Assembly (NCBI GenBank): GCA_900404475.1
Contig: OUQQ01000462.1
Span: 4,476 to 15,334, forward strand
DNA length: 10,859 nt
Direction of reading: 5' to 3'
Source of the DNA: Spongospora subterranea
Taxonomy: Eukaryota; Endomyxa; Phytomyxea; Plasmodiophorida; Plasmodiophoridae
The notes beneath the pieces were generated by a model. That model saw only the letters and a list, made by a program, of their open reading frames with translations, had not been told where the DNA came from and did no database searches. Of this stretch, positions 1-8,798 are shown one piece after another. The position numbers and the translations under genes were made by a program. Numbering within the stretch: position 1 is the first letter of the stretch; every line of letters starts with the position of its first letter.

Positions 1-2
1 CT

Positions 3-2019
3 CTCGGCATCGATTTAGGCGTCGCCGAACCTACGCCTATCGATGAGTTTCATGCTAAACAACCAAAAGTAGTTCGCGGTTCGACATCGGATAATCGAAA
101 GCAGGCCAGCGACATTACTAAATTTGTCGAAGCGCAGCAAGGAAAACCGATGCCGACGGCGTTGCGTCGGACGCGACAGTTCCTCGAACATGATCGACAG
201 GTGCTCCGGTTTTGGGCCGAATGGCGCGACCCGGCCCTTTATGGCGAGAAACGACCGTTTATCGTGCACTTCTTTCGGGCGGATGGATCGCTGGAAGTAT
301 TAGAAGTGCGTCAGGCAAACTCGGGTCGTGATCCTTTTCCAGCCCTATTAAAACGGGTTCGCCTGCCAAGGAACGTGACTTTCTCCAACCAAGCACAAAT
401 TGGATCCGACGGTGTCGGCGACGGGGAGGACTTTTACAATGAAACAGATTTCCGAATTGGAACGACGATCTCTGTTTTCGGACGCAATCTATTGATCATT
501 GATATGGACACCTATACGCGCGACTTCTATCGAAAACATTTTGGATTGAGCGAATCCGAACTCGTGGGGCTGACAGCGGATCAAGAGGGAGTCAATCACC
601 TTGAAGGGTTTTCGGCAGTAGATGATGCTGGCGAAGTGACCGGATACGAGTCACATCCGATTGCTTTTGACGCCCTGCCACTTCGGTTCGAAGCTATTCT
701 TAATAGTCGCCGCCCTGAGGATCATGAGCGTCGATTCGTAGTGACATTTTACAAAGAAGATTCCACAGTGTCCATCTTTGAGGGCAAGGTAAAAGATTCC
801 ACATTGCTGTACCTCTTTCCCAAACTCAATATGGCGAAAATCAACTTCAGGTTCGTAATTCTGGATTCGTTGGCGGTAAGTTCCTGGACAGAACGCATCT
901 CGCCGATTTGAATACCACCCAATTCTATGTTGGATCCGAAATCCGGCTGAACGGGTTCCCGTTTCGCCTGGTCGGCGCGGACGCGTTCACACTCGGATTT
1001 ATGGAAATGCACGCCGACCTGTTCCCGGCATCGGATTTCGGCCGTATCCTTCGCCGTCTGCATGATGGTCTTCCCAACAATGGAGTCCAAGGGTTCCTTA
1101 ATGATTTGCGCCACCACGCTAAACCCGAAATTGGTAAAATACATTTTTTGCTAGCCTATCTGGTTGAACAATGGTCGCGCCTTTTTCTGCACCTTTTTTT
1201 ATTTTTTCCGCGATTTCATGGTTCTTAGCGAAATGAACCTGATTCTATACTGAGTTGAGTATTTATAGGTCTGCAAGCGTTTCATCAATGCATTTGCAGG
1301 GCAGGATTGGATCTGTCCCTTCATGAATGTCTGACATTATCGCGAAAGTTCAGACCACAATCATCGGATGGGACATTCACGTAAGATTTAGGCAACATTA
1401 TTTCACAAGACCGGATCGTTTTTTGACCATGTTGGTTCTTGTAGATTGGGCAACATTGAAGGGCTATTCCAAAGCCAACGCTGATGGATTTCGATCATTC
1501 ACGGAATGACAAGAGGTCAAATAAAGCAATCAGCAAACAAGTTGACTTTTTTGATTTTATCAGAACTGGGAGTAGCTGTTGTAAAAGACATTCCGAAAAA
1601 AAAATTCGTTTTTTCAGATTAGTTGTGAGGTAAAGAGTTCAAAAAGGCTCATGATTTAACGACCAATTGCGCAACCGTGTGCGTGTTCTTTTCCATATTA
1701 CAGTACAATGGTCACTATGGTTGTTAACTTTCGACATTTCGTTTGTCTGGCAAATTCAACGAAAACAGTAATATCTTCACACATCAACAAAGTCCCTCAA
1801 CGATTCTGTTGTGGCTGTCGCTAAATTTTTAATTCGATTTCAACAACCGGATATACCAATGTATTTATTGTCGCAACTCATGTTATCTTCGAAAACACAG
1901 CTCAAACGTGAATGGCACATCAAGCAAGTAGGATTGGTCTGGCAGGGGTGGCCAAGCCGCCGGGCCCGGTGCTGGGCGAGTTGGCCAGGCAGGTGGAGTC
2001 ATTGAGGGGGAATGAGTGA
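3..2019 (+). CDS. EFHC1/Rib72-like DM10-domain protein, 3' part (5' end outside window)
   Basis: Family role (known): EFHC1, EFHC2 and Rib72 are axonemal proteins inside ciliary doublet microtubules, each with three DM10 domains. Seen: the frame is open from base 3, so the start and first DM10 lie upstream. Counting residues from base 3, one DM10 spans about 60-180 (FLEHDRQVLRF, NSGRDPFP, then a FYRKHFG end) and another about 228-330 (RRPEDHERRF, VSIFEGKVRNSG, FYVGSEI). Exon 3-788 joins exon 851-1133 across a 62-base phase 0 intron (GTAAAA...TTCAG), which restores the family motif FEGK/VRNSG. The donor at 1134 (phase 1) opens a final intron whose acceptor is uncertain. Joining to 1946 adds a GC-rich exon ending in TGA at 2019. 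Joining to 1229 would end two codons later. No splice at all ends at TAG 1226-1228. No C-terminal EF-hand is visible. Family call is firm; the last exon is not. Confidence 0.88.
789..850 (+). other. 62-base intron in the EFHC-like gene
   Basis: It begins GTAAAA and ends CTTCAG. Its removal is phase 0 and replaces an unrelated read-through with a sequence matching the DM10 pattern on both sides. It is a useful guide to intron size in this genome. Confidence 0.88.
1134..1945 (+). other. AT-rich gap: long final intron and/or 3' flank of the EFHC-like gene
   Basis: No convincing gene. It is clearly richer in A and T than the exons on each side. It holds pyrimidine tracts with possible acceptors ending at 1228 (TTCTTAG) and at about 1617 (TTTTTTCAG), the latter just after an A-run/T-run hairpin. 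A small open frame at 1327-1509 shows no recognisable protein features. If the exon at 1946 belongs to the EFHC-like gene, this is one 812-base intron, unusually long for this window. Confidence 0.4.
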
Positions 2020-2169
2020 GTGGATGGTGGGGGGATAAGAGATGGGCCAAGAGCCAGACGGGACCCGTCTCAGTTTCACCCCAAGATCATGGCGCTATGT
2101 ACATCTACACCATCCATCGGTTGATTGACCCCGTCTATATGGCGCTACCCTGCATTCGTTAAGTAATCG

Positions 2170-2781
2170 ATGGCGACCGAGTACTGGCACTCGACCGGCT
2201 ACGAGGGCGACTTCGGTGGCGGCGATCAAGACAATTTCACACGCCTGTTAAACATGATGGACGAGGATATTCAGTGTCTTAGTAAAAGGGGTAACCTGGG
2301 GGATAAACAACAACGAAGACAATCAATGGGATTCAGTCAAGATCTTCACCATCAATTGCAGATCGCGCTGGCCAGATGCGCTGAACAGAAACAGGAAGCG
2401 GAAAAGATGCGCATTAAAATGAAGGAAATGGCCAAAACCATGTCCACCATGGAAAAACGCGCCGCGTCATTGGAAGAAAAAAACACTCGTCTTCGGCGGG
2501 ATTTGAACTTGTTCAACGGATATGAGGAGGATCAGGCACCGCTGAGTGAGCTGCGTTTGGCTCGATCCCGGTTAAACCAGACCTTGCGTAGGATTAATGA
2601 TGCTATTAGCGCCAAGGTTGAATCCCTTGACACATGTGTTATCTGTCAAGCGAGTGGCTCCAACACCTCCTTAAGGTCATGTCGTCAGCAGCATCTCACT
2701 GTTTGTATCCGTTGTGTCATGAACAAATGCCCAATCTGCCAAGACCCCATTATCAAGAAGCTACTCCCTTCTAGGCGATAA
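2170..2781 (+). CDS. Coiled-coil protein with C-terminal C3HC4 RING finger (probable E3 ubiquitin ligase)
   Basis: A 203-residue single-exon frame. The ATG is preceded in frame by TAA at 2164-2166 and followed by G, which fixes the start. Residues 1-50 are polar. Residues about 58-112 and 125-152 are rich in Glu, Lys, Arg and Leu with heptad-like spacing and probably form coiled coils. The C terminus is a RING: C156-C159, C171, H175, C179-C182, C187-C190, ending in KCPIC, where the two cross-braced zinc sites are expected. The third Cys and the His are three residues apart rather than the usual one. Known: RING-HC domains recruit ubiquitin-loaded E2 enzymes, and a coiled coil often gives dimers or target binding. 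Target and pathway cannot be told. It lies only 150 bases after the possible end of the EFHC-like gene and reads the same way. Confidence 0.82.
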   Translation: MATEYWHSTGYEGDFGGGDQDNFTRLLNMMDEDIQCLSKRGNLGDKQQRRQSMGFSQDLHHQLQIALARCAEQKQEAEKMRIKMKEMAKTMSTMEKRAASLEEKNTRLRRDLNLFNGYEEDQAPLSELRLARSRLNQTLRRINDAISAKVESLDTCVICQASGSNTSLRSCRQQHLTVCIRCVMNKCPICQDPIIKKLLPSRR

Positions 2782-2873
2782 CTTTTATACAAATTGAACC
2801 TACTGGTACACGTTTTTTTATCATTGTTTCTATTGACAACAGCCATATTCAGGTGTTAGGCGGGAACGAGGAC

Positions 2874-2890
2874 ATATATAATTTATATAT
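2874..2890. repeat. 17-base AT palindrome
   Basis: ATATATAA and TTATATAT flank a single T, so the arms are perfectly complementary. It lies 92 bases after the RING gene stop, in what is probably its 3' flank. It may simply be AT simple sequence. Confidence 0.6.
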
Positions 2891-3324
2891 ATAATGAGGA
2901 CTGGAATATTAAGAGGGGTTTGATGTGATTGAAGAATGAAGTTCGTGACGACATAGGGCATAAACAAATTGAGGATGACTTGCGACGTCATGAGTAGAGA
3001 GAGAGACTAGATTATCCGAGATCGTAGCACTTCTAGACCGGTGCATATCGGAAGAGATGACTTGGAGTTCCTTCTGAGTTCCAACTGGGTGTACCTGAAT
3101 TCACGTAGAGAAACGGGGACATATTGTGACCAACATCTTGATGGATCGCGTTCTTGGCGCTTGGCAGGCTTTGTATGTGGACCAACCGCGTCGGAATGTG
3201 ATCGCTTGCGAACCGACGTAGCACCATCCATGGTCATTTGAAAAATGAAATATGTCGTACCGCGAGCAATCGACCAGATTCGAAAATGAGTGGCGGATAA
3301 TGACTGGAAATTGGCGTCACCAAT

Positions 3325-3344
3325 GACGTGGAAGGCGCCACGTC
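3325..3344. promoter_or_regulatory. Palindrome GACGTGG-6-CCACGTC
   Basis: Two perfect 7-base arms separated by AAGGCG. Each arm carries an ACGT core of the kind bound by bZIP factors in many eukaryotes, and the left arm with its preceding T reads TGACGTGG. The position, between two converging genes, is not an obvious promoter, so a binding role is only a guess. Confidence 0.35.
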
Positions 3345-3453
3345 GACCCAAGAGCATTCCAGTGGGGATGGCATAACACCCCCCAGTGCAGCGATAGGAC
3401 CCGGCCCACTGTACCCCAAGTCAGTTCCCCCGTCAGTGAAGGACCATCCTTTT

Positions 3454-3467
3454 GTCACGTCTGTGAC
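3454..3467. repeat. Short palindrome GTCAC-4-GTGAC
   Basis: Perfect 5-base arms with GTCT between them, about 110 bases from the ACGT-core palindrome. This could arise by chance. Confidence 0.3.
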
Positions 3468-3608
3468 GGGTCTCCATTCGACATGGGATCCAACACTGTG
3501 TCGTCAGACTAGATTTCTATTTCTGGTCATGTCTGACTGGGCCACAGTGGCACGGTCGTCCCTGTTTCTGTAGTGCCTTGTCTGGCCCTCAAACTATTTG
3601 TGTATTAG

Positions 3609-6600
3609 TTAGGTCTCGGCGGTTCGCAGCAGAAACGTGTTGACGTTGATGATGAAGCCGATTATGATCGTTGTGGAGTTGAGGCCGATGCCATGGTCCT
3701 TTGTGTGCAGGCTGATCGAATAGACGGCGTCGTGATCTGGGCAGTCTAGGGCCCCAGTCCAGATCAGATCAGACATGATGGCTTCGGGGGAATAACATCT
3801 ACACCGGCCAAAACAATATCAAATAGTGCTTTGCTGACAGTCATGAATTACCTGAATACTATCGGGCGAAAATGGCTAATAGAGTTTGGGAACGGCTGAT
3901 TACGAAATATCTTGATTTGATCAATTGATCGTGTGGGTAATTTGCAGGAGGGGTCAGCTAGCATTTTCGTGAATGCTTTACATGACGGCGAGAAGAACGA
4001 CGTTGATATTCCCAGTTTTGATTGGCGATATGTTTGAATACCAGCAACCTAAATTCCATCGAAACTCATTCAATGGCTCTTCCCAACAATTTTTTATAAC
4101 CTTTATTTACCAAGGTGAATAGAAAGTGTTGACAGAATCTCAAGTCACAATATCAACTGATTTCTGAGTAATTGGTCTCGATTATCGAAACAAATCGTGA
4201 ATTTGTTGGAAATATTGTTAAAACAGAGGGTTTAACAGATCAAGAATGGTGATCAATGAGAAGAAGAAAGTTACCAGAAGGGATACGAGACTATTATCAC
4301 TAAGCGATCTGGGTTTAATCATCGTCTGACAGTCGGGGGAATCAGTGGTTGTTGTTGAAGGTCTTGATGGCCAAAAGGGGATTCTACTGATCGATTACCT
4401 GATCCCAATAGTATTTTGGCGGCGGTGGTGTATCAGATGATATCAGAACCGGTTGCCATGATTCCTGAGTGAGATCCCATCCCCGATCGCCACCGTCATC
4501 CCCAGCCACATTCACCCAGATCTGTTGGTTATTCCAGACCGATCCCGGTATATGATCACAGCGGGGTCCTGATTCACCAGTGATCACATCCCTGAACAGT
4601 TGCCAACTCAGGTACTATCGCCATGTCTGGGGCCAGGTTGCAACAGACCAATGCCTTGCCGACGAGTTCCCATCAATATCGACGACCCAAGCGATCGGCT
4701 GGTCATCGATTGTGGTCCCGGTCACTGTGAATGCGTTGAGGCGATTGGCGATCAAGAGACCGCATAGGAACAGGCTTCGTTCTAATTGTGACCCATATCC
4801 CCTCGCCAATATCACTTGTGGCGAACAGATCGACTCCGATCCCTTCATCATCAAACGGATTAACGTCCCCACAGTGATTCAATCAGAAATCGAAACCAGA
4901 AAACAATCGATCACAACTCAGTTTCATTCAAATGGCGATGAACAAGATTGACAAATTAGGAATGGGGAAATTGCACTATTCAGGTCATTATTAATCAACA
5001 AACTCGTTTTGAAACTGAAAACGCTTTTTCAAATACTTTGATATAAATTGTGTGGCAATTTCAAGCTCGAAATGGCAAATACAGAGCAATAACTGTTCGA
5101 TCATACGATTGTAGCGCCATCTTGTTGATCGCTCTCCATTGACAGCGGTAAATGCTCTCGTAACTGGCTCAGGGATCTGGCCAGAACCTCGGGGTCGGCG
5201 GTGAGATTGGTGAGGTCGCATCGGGGAACGAACTGGGTCACCACACCGAATACGTCGTTGTCGTCGAGGCCGATCATGCAGTAGTTCCTTCTGGGGAACT
5301 TGACCAGCAATCGATTATGGGTCTGGATCAGACGCGATAGAATCGGTGACGATGATGATGATGACGGACGGGGCGCGGTCGAAAACATCTGACCGGGAAT
5401 CGACAACGATCCTAATTGTTTGCAAAATCAGGAGCACAATCTCAAACTCGGTGATCTCCGTTGTCGGGGCAAACAACAATCCATGTTGATGTAGATCGAA
5501 CAAAGGGGTTATCATTGAACGACGTCCATATCAACGGTAGAACAGGTATTCGTGAGGGATCAGGGGTGAAAAATCAACATTTTGATTAGTAAACCAGAGT
5601 CGATCAAGTGTTTGGGAAACAGGTGATGGGGTTCGACAATACCATGACCATCATGATGTCGGCCAGATGGCGCTGTCTCGATCCCGGACGACAACTCCTT
5701 CCGTAATTTCGGCGAGTTCTCAGCGAACGCGGTCTCGTCGAACGATCTGAAGAGGCAGGCGAGAGGTGGTCCTGTGATCATCAGGTTTAGGTCCATATTA
5801 TCCCCTTCCCCCATTATCATCATCGTGATCGGATCGCCCCATTACCGTCAAGTTCAATGCTCACACGAATGGTAATCTTTGGGGACTGATTCTGTCCATC
5901 TAGCTCAACCTGACCATATCCAGAATCAATCCAACTATCGGGCACTGGATTTCACCACAGAATTCAACTGTGAAACCAACACGGCTAGAAGTACTTGAGT
6001 CCAAAACAACAATTTGTTCATCGATGGGAAAGTTGAAAACCCCCAACTTAAAGGTAATTCAACGATGAAGAAACAGATTCAATCAATAACAATAAAAAAT
6101 CAACAGGTAAAATTTCGATTGGAGTTATCATTTTGTTGCTCTGTGAAAGCGAATGCCGTTTCCCGGCCATTGAATGGTGTCGGGATTGACGACGAGAGTG
6201 TGTCGCTGATCTGATCTTGATATAGATTTGGCCAATTACCATATACTGTATCTGTCCAATAGACTGTCTCAATATGGTATCGATCGGCAATCGACCTGTT
6301 GCCAGCCATTCCCCTCGTGTTCCCGATTGGCCCGATCGTTGCGCGTCCATCAGGTGGAATATCAGCCATTTGTGTCTGGACACCTATCCAATTCTGGTCA
6401 CAACTCCTTCAACTCTTTCTTGTTCTGAAACCAATTTCCAACAAACTTCAACATCAAACTTTTTCATTCACAGAATCTTCAAAAGCGATAACTCGTTGTC
6501 TGATTTTTTACCAAAGAACAGTATCAAAGCTTGGTGGATGGGGACGACAAACAGAATTCTGAACAGTGGAAACCATTTGATGAATATAATCGTGAATTGG

Positions 6601-8561
6601 TTATTGTTCGGGGGTCGACAACATTGTGGTCGTTTGTTCATCACCTCTTTCTGAATATCGTCGATAGAAGTGACGCGAAATCGGATCGGCAACGACACCT
6701 GAACCCGTCGAGCAGGTTCGGCCTCGCCCCAATAGATCTGTCAATATCATCATCAATAAACGGGAGCCAATCTCAATCACCCCTTTGTTCATATCTGATA
6801 CAGATTATCGTGAAGATCTCCTCGACGACGTTTTGTCATCAAACTGAATAGAGGAAATTTGAACTCGTAAAGACACGTTTGGAAAGACCAAGAACGGTGT
6901 TGGTGATTGTGAAAGTGGATATGGCGTTGATCGGGTTCGGTATTAGTGATAGAAATGTGGTGCGATGGGTTTGGTGGACGTGATTTATACCGGTAATGAT
7001 ATTGACCCTTGTTGATAACAGATCGTGACGAACGGGTCGACGACGTCGAAGGCGATCCCCCGTCCAGGGCGGTATTTCACCGTCTGGAACTGGGTCAGGG
7101 ACGATATCGACAATATCGTCGCCTTGATCGTTAACGATGGCGGTAAACCTAATAACAACACCGCGATCAGATTCAGGTCGAATGCCCTGGACAAACCCTG
7201 TCCCAGAGCGAACCATTGACGATGATCAGCGGAAATATGGGAAACGACAAAGGGTGTTTTGGTGTCGGTGAGATAAGATGGACCTAGATATTTATGATCA
7301 TATTGTGCAGTTTCCCACGATAGATCATCATTAGCTATACGGCGCATGAACGCATCGGACCCCAGTAATATATCGCTCCCGAACGCGTCTTCGACGACCT
7401 GCAGATACACACGAAATCACATCCTGAGACCCAATTGGGCACAATAACTCCCCACACAGCTGTTCAACTATAATCACCAACAACGACACACAATATCTCA
7501 AATCCGCAATTGATAAACGAACAGTGAAATGTTGACGATCGACAGGACCGATTAGAACATGTCAATAAAGGAGGATGAGATCGGGTGTTTCTCGATTGTT
7601 GGAAAAGGAATGGTGGACGGAATCATACCTCACTCGCCTCGAGAACCGATAGCGATTGTGATCCACTTAGCAATATATTCACCAATTCCGCTCGTGTTAG
7701 ACCATTACCGTCCATTATCCCATACGCCATCGTCTTTTGTTTTTTCTGCACAGCGATATATCTTCATTTCGAACTCGACCGCAAAACCCAAAATCCGTTC
7801 AACGACATGTAAACAACGCGACAACCGATTCCATCCTGAAAACAACGTCCCCCGTTTCGCCGTTTTTCACCCATTGTAAACCATTCCCACGAACGGTCAA
7901 GCAATTACTCAATTAAAGTTCACCGTTCAAGGCGGTTCTTGTCGATCTCGTTAATTCAAACAATCGCTGGGAAAACCTGAAAACTCCAACTGGTATTTTT
8001 CCACAGATGTAGAATAGATATCGAATTCGAATAAATCTCTAATGACCAAGTTCAACGTTGGATGTTTTGACCTTGATGAAATAATTAAGGGCTGTGGCCT
8101 GCTCGGTTCGGAGCCGTCGGGCTTGGATCTGATAGGCCGATAACAGACAGAGGAAGTCGTCGAACCCGATAGTTTCCCCAGATAAACTGTAATTTCGCAA
8201 CAGCTGTCGAACAGTATTGATGGGGTTTTCGGGACCCAAATGCATCTGATGAAAACAAATATCCAATCAATTGCTGTTCGTACAAATGGAAAACGGGGCC
8301 ATCGACCAATTTGTTGTGAAATAATCGAAAGGACATGATGCTCATTGTAAGATTGATTTAACGCGGTGGGAAGGAATAGAATCTATAAAAGTAAAGAGAG
8401 GATCGAAATGGCGATCGTGGATTGTGAGCGATTAAAGATTATATTGACAATATTACAAGGGCTTGAGATAGATCGAGATCATTAAGGCCAGATTCATTTG
8501 ATCTATAACTGTCGTATAGGCGGCGATACTGACAGATCTGTCGTCGGGTGAATGACGCCAT
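3609..8561 (-). CDS. EF-hand / C2 / inactive transglutaminase-like protein, CC2D2A/CEP76-related (14 exons)
   Basis: Exons, 5' to 3': 8561-8457, 8245-8072, 7745-7629, 7398-6991, 6737-6645, 6383-6240, 6046-5995, 5944-5846, 5771-5643, 5411-5107, 4842-4649, 4591-4399, 4048-3852, 3798-3609. All introns are GT-AG, all phases agree, and the total is 2400 bases (799 residues). Residues about 8-152 hold four degenerate EF-hand units (GLNDLDLSQAL; GETIGFDDFL; DGNGLTRAEL; DILLGSDAFM). Residues about 220-397 form a C2 domain (SLTIKATILSIS, VVDPFVTICY, IYWGE, HKWLIFHLMDA, ITIRVSIEL). A Ser run and linker follow. Residues about 470-799 match the CC2D2A/CEP76 TGL region (LVKFPRRNY, SPQVILARGYGSQLERS, IAWVVDIDG, HWDVITGE, QQIWVNV, LTQESWQP). 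Known: CC2D2A acts at the ciliary transition zone and CEP76 at centrioles. The TGL lacks the catalytic Cys and His, so a binding role is likely. Least certain are the exon 2 donor, the exon 11 acceptor and the start codon. Confidence 0.8.
4592..4648 (-). other. 57-base intron that removes an in-frame TAG
   Basis: On the minus strand the surrounding frame is open on both sides of a TAG at 4617-4615. The donor GTCTGT and acceptor TGTTCAG remove exactly 57 bases in phase 2 and create HWDVITGE, which fits the W-D/E/N-x-x-T/S-G motif of CC2D2A/CEP76 proteins. The fit of this motif is the main reason for preferring splicing to stop-codon readthrough. Confidence 0.75.
5945..5994 (-). other. 50-base intron within the C2 domain
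   Basis: Donor GTACTT, acceptor ATCCAG, phase 1. It joins exon 7 (LGVFNFPIDEQIVV) to exon 8 (PDSWIDSG...), whose frames would not otherwise connect. It is the shortest intron in the model. The similarly short last intron (3851-3799, 53 bases) and the 57-base intron support its size. Confidence 0.65.
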
Positions 8562-8798
8562 GATCACGGCAATGGTCAGTGGCACAATCCGTTATCGGAT
8601 GGGATCAATTGGGCTCGGGTACACCCAGATCGGATGACGATATCGACAGGAAAGGGGGGCCATCATCATCGTTATCATTGATTGACGGTCGAGAAAGGAG
8701 GGTGTGATTGGGCACTATCGCCATGAACAAGGGGGAAATCAATCAACACAAACAGGGGAACGATAATTGTGAGGGGGCGATTGTATTGGGGACGACGA
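8562..8798. other. Spacer between globin stop and EF-hand/C2/TGL gene start
   Basis: 237 bases between two genes read in the same direction on the minus strand. It must hold the globin 3' end and the promoter of the next gene unless that gene has an upstream non-coding exon. I see no clear TATA box or poly(A) signal and no coding segment. Confidence 0.5.

Larger units (their letters stand above)
2782..3608. other. Convergent intergenic region with short palindromes
   Basis: Lies between the stops of the plus-strand RING gene and the minus-strand EF-hand/C2/TGL gene. It holds an AT palindrome near 2874, a GACGTGG/CCACGTC palindrome at 3325 and a GTCAC/GTGAC palindrome at 3454. Open frames of 66-116 codons occur on both strands between 3007 and 3573. 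They overlap one another, show no domain or compositional bias I recognise, and are not called as genes. A short unknown gene here cannot be excluded. Confidence 0.5.

Noticed and set aside
749..1144. Minus-strand open frame of 131 codons.
   Set aside because: Antisense to the EFHC-like DM10 exons, whose protein match is clear.
1618..1630. Possible 12-base micro-exon between a TTTTTTCAG acceptor and a GAG/GTAAAG donor.
   Set aside because: In the phase needed by the EFHC-like gene it reads one codon and then TAG, so it cannot be an internal exon. It remains only a weak alternative end.
3007..3357. Minus-strand open frame of 116 codons.
   Set aside because: No recognisable domain, it overlaps a plus-strand frame of similar quality, and it contains the 3325 palindrome. 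There is no support beyond length.
4615..4617. TAG read as Gln (ciliate-type code).
   Set aside because: A 57-base GT-AG intron removes it and recreates the expected HWDVITGE motif. Other genes in the window end cleanly at TAA or TGA.
4782..4860. An apparent frameshift: DLFATSD in one frame resembles the CC2D2A motif DLW-T-SD, and GSQLERS follows in another frame.
   Set aside because: The other frame alone (SPQVILARGYGSQLERS) aligns with the same region without a break and fits the phase 0 splice from exon 10, so DLFATSD is most likely a coincidence.
4580..4951. Plus-strand open frame of 123 codons.
   Set aside because: It lies antisense to exons 11 and 12 of the EF-hand/C2/TGL gene and is a shadow of that coding sequence.
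7381..7500. An EF-hand-like exon EQLCGELLCPIGSQDV between exons 3 and 4.
   Set aside because: It would need a 22-base intron or a frameshift to reach exon 4. Direct splicing of 7629 to 7398 is in phase and gives a better fourth EF-hand unit.
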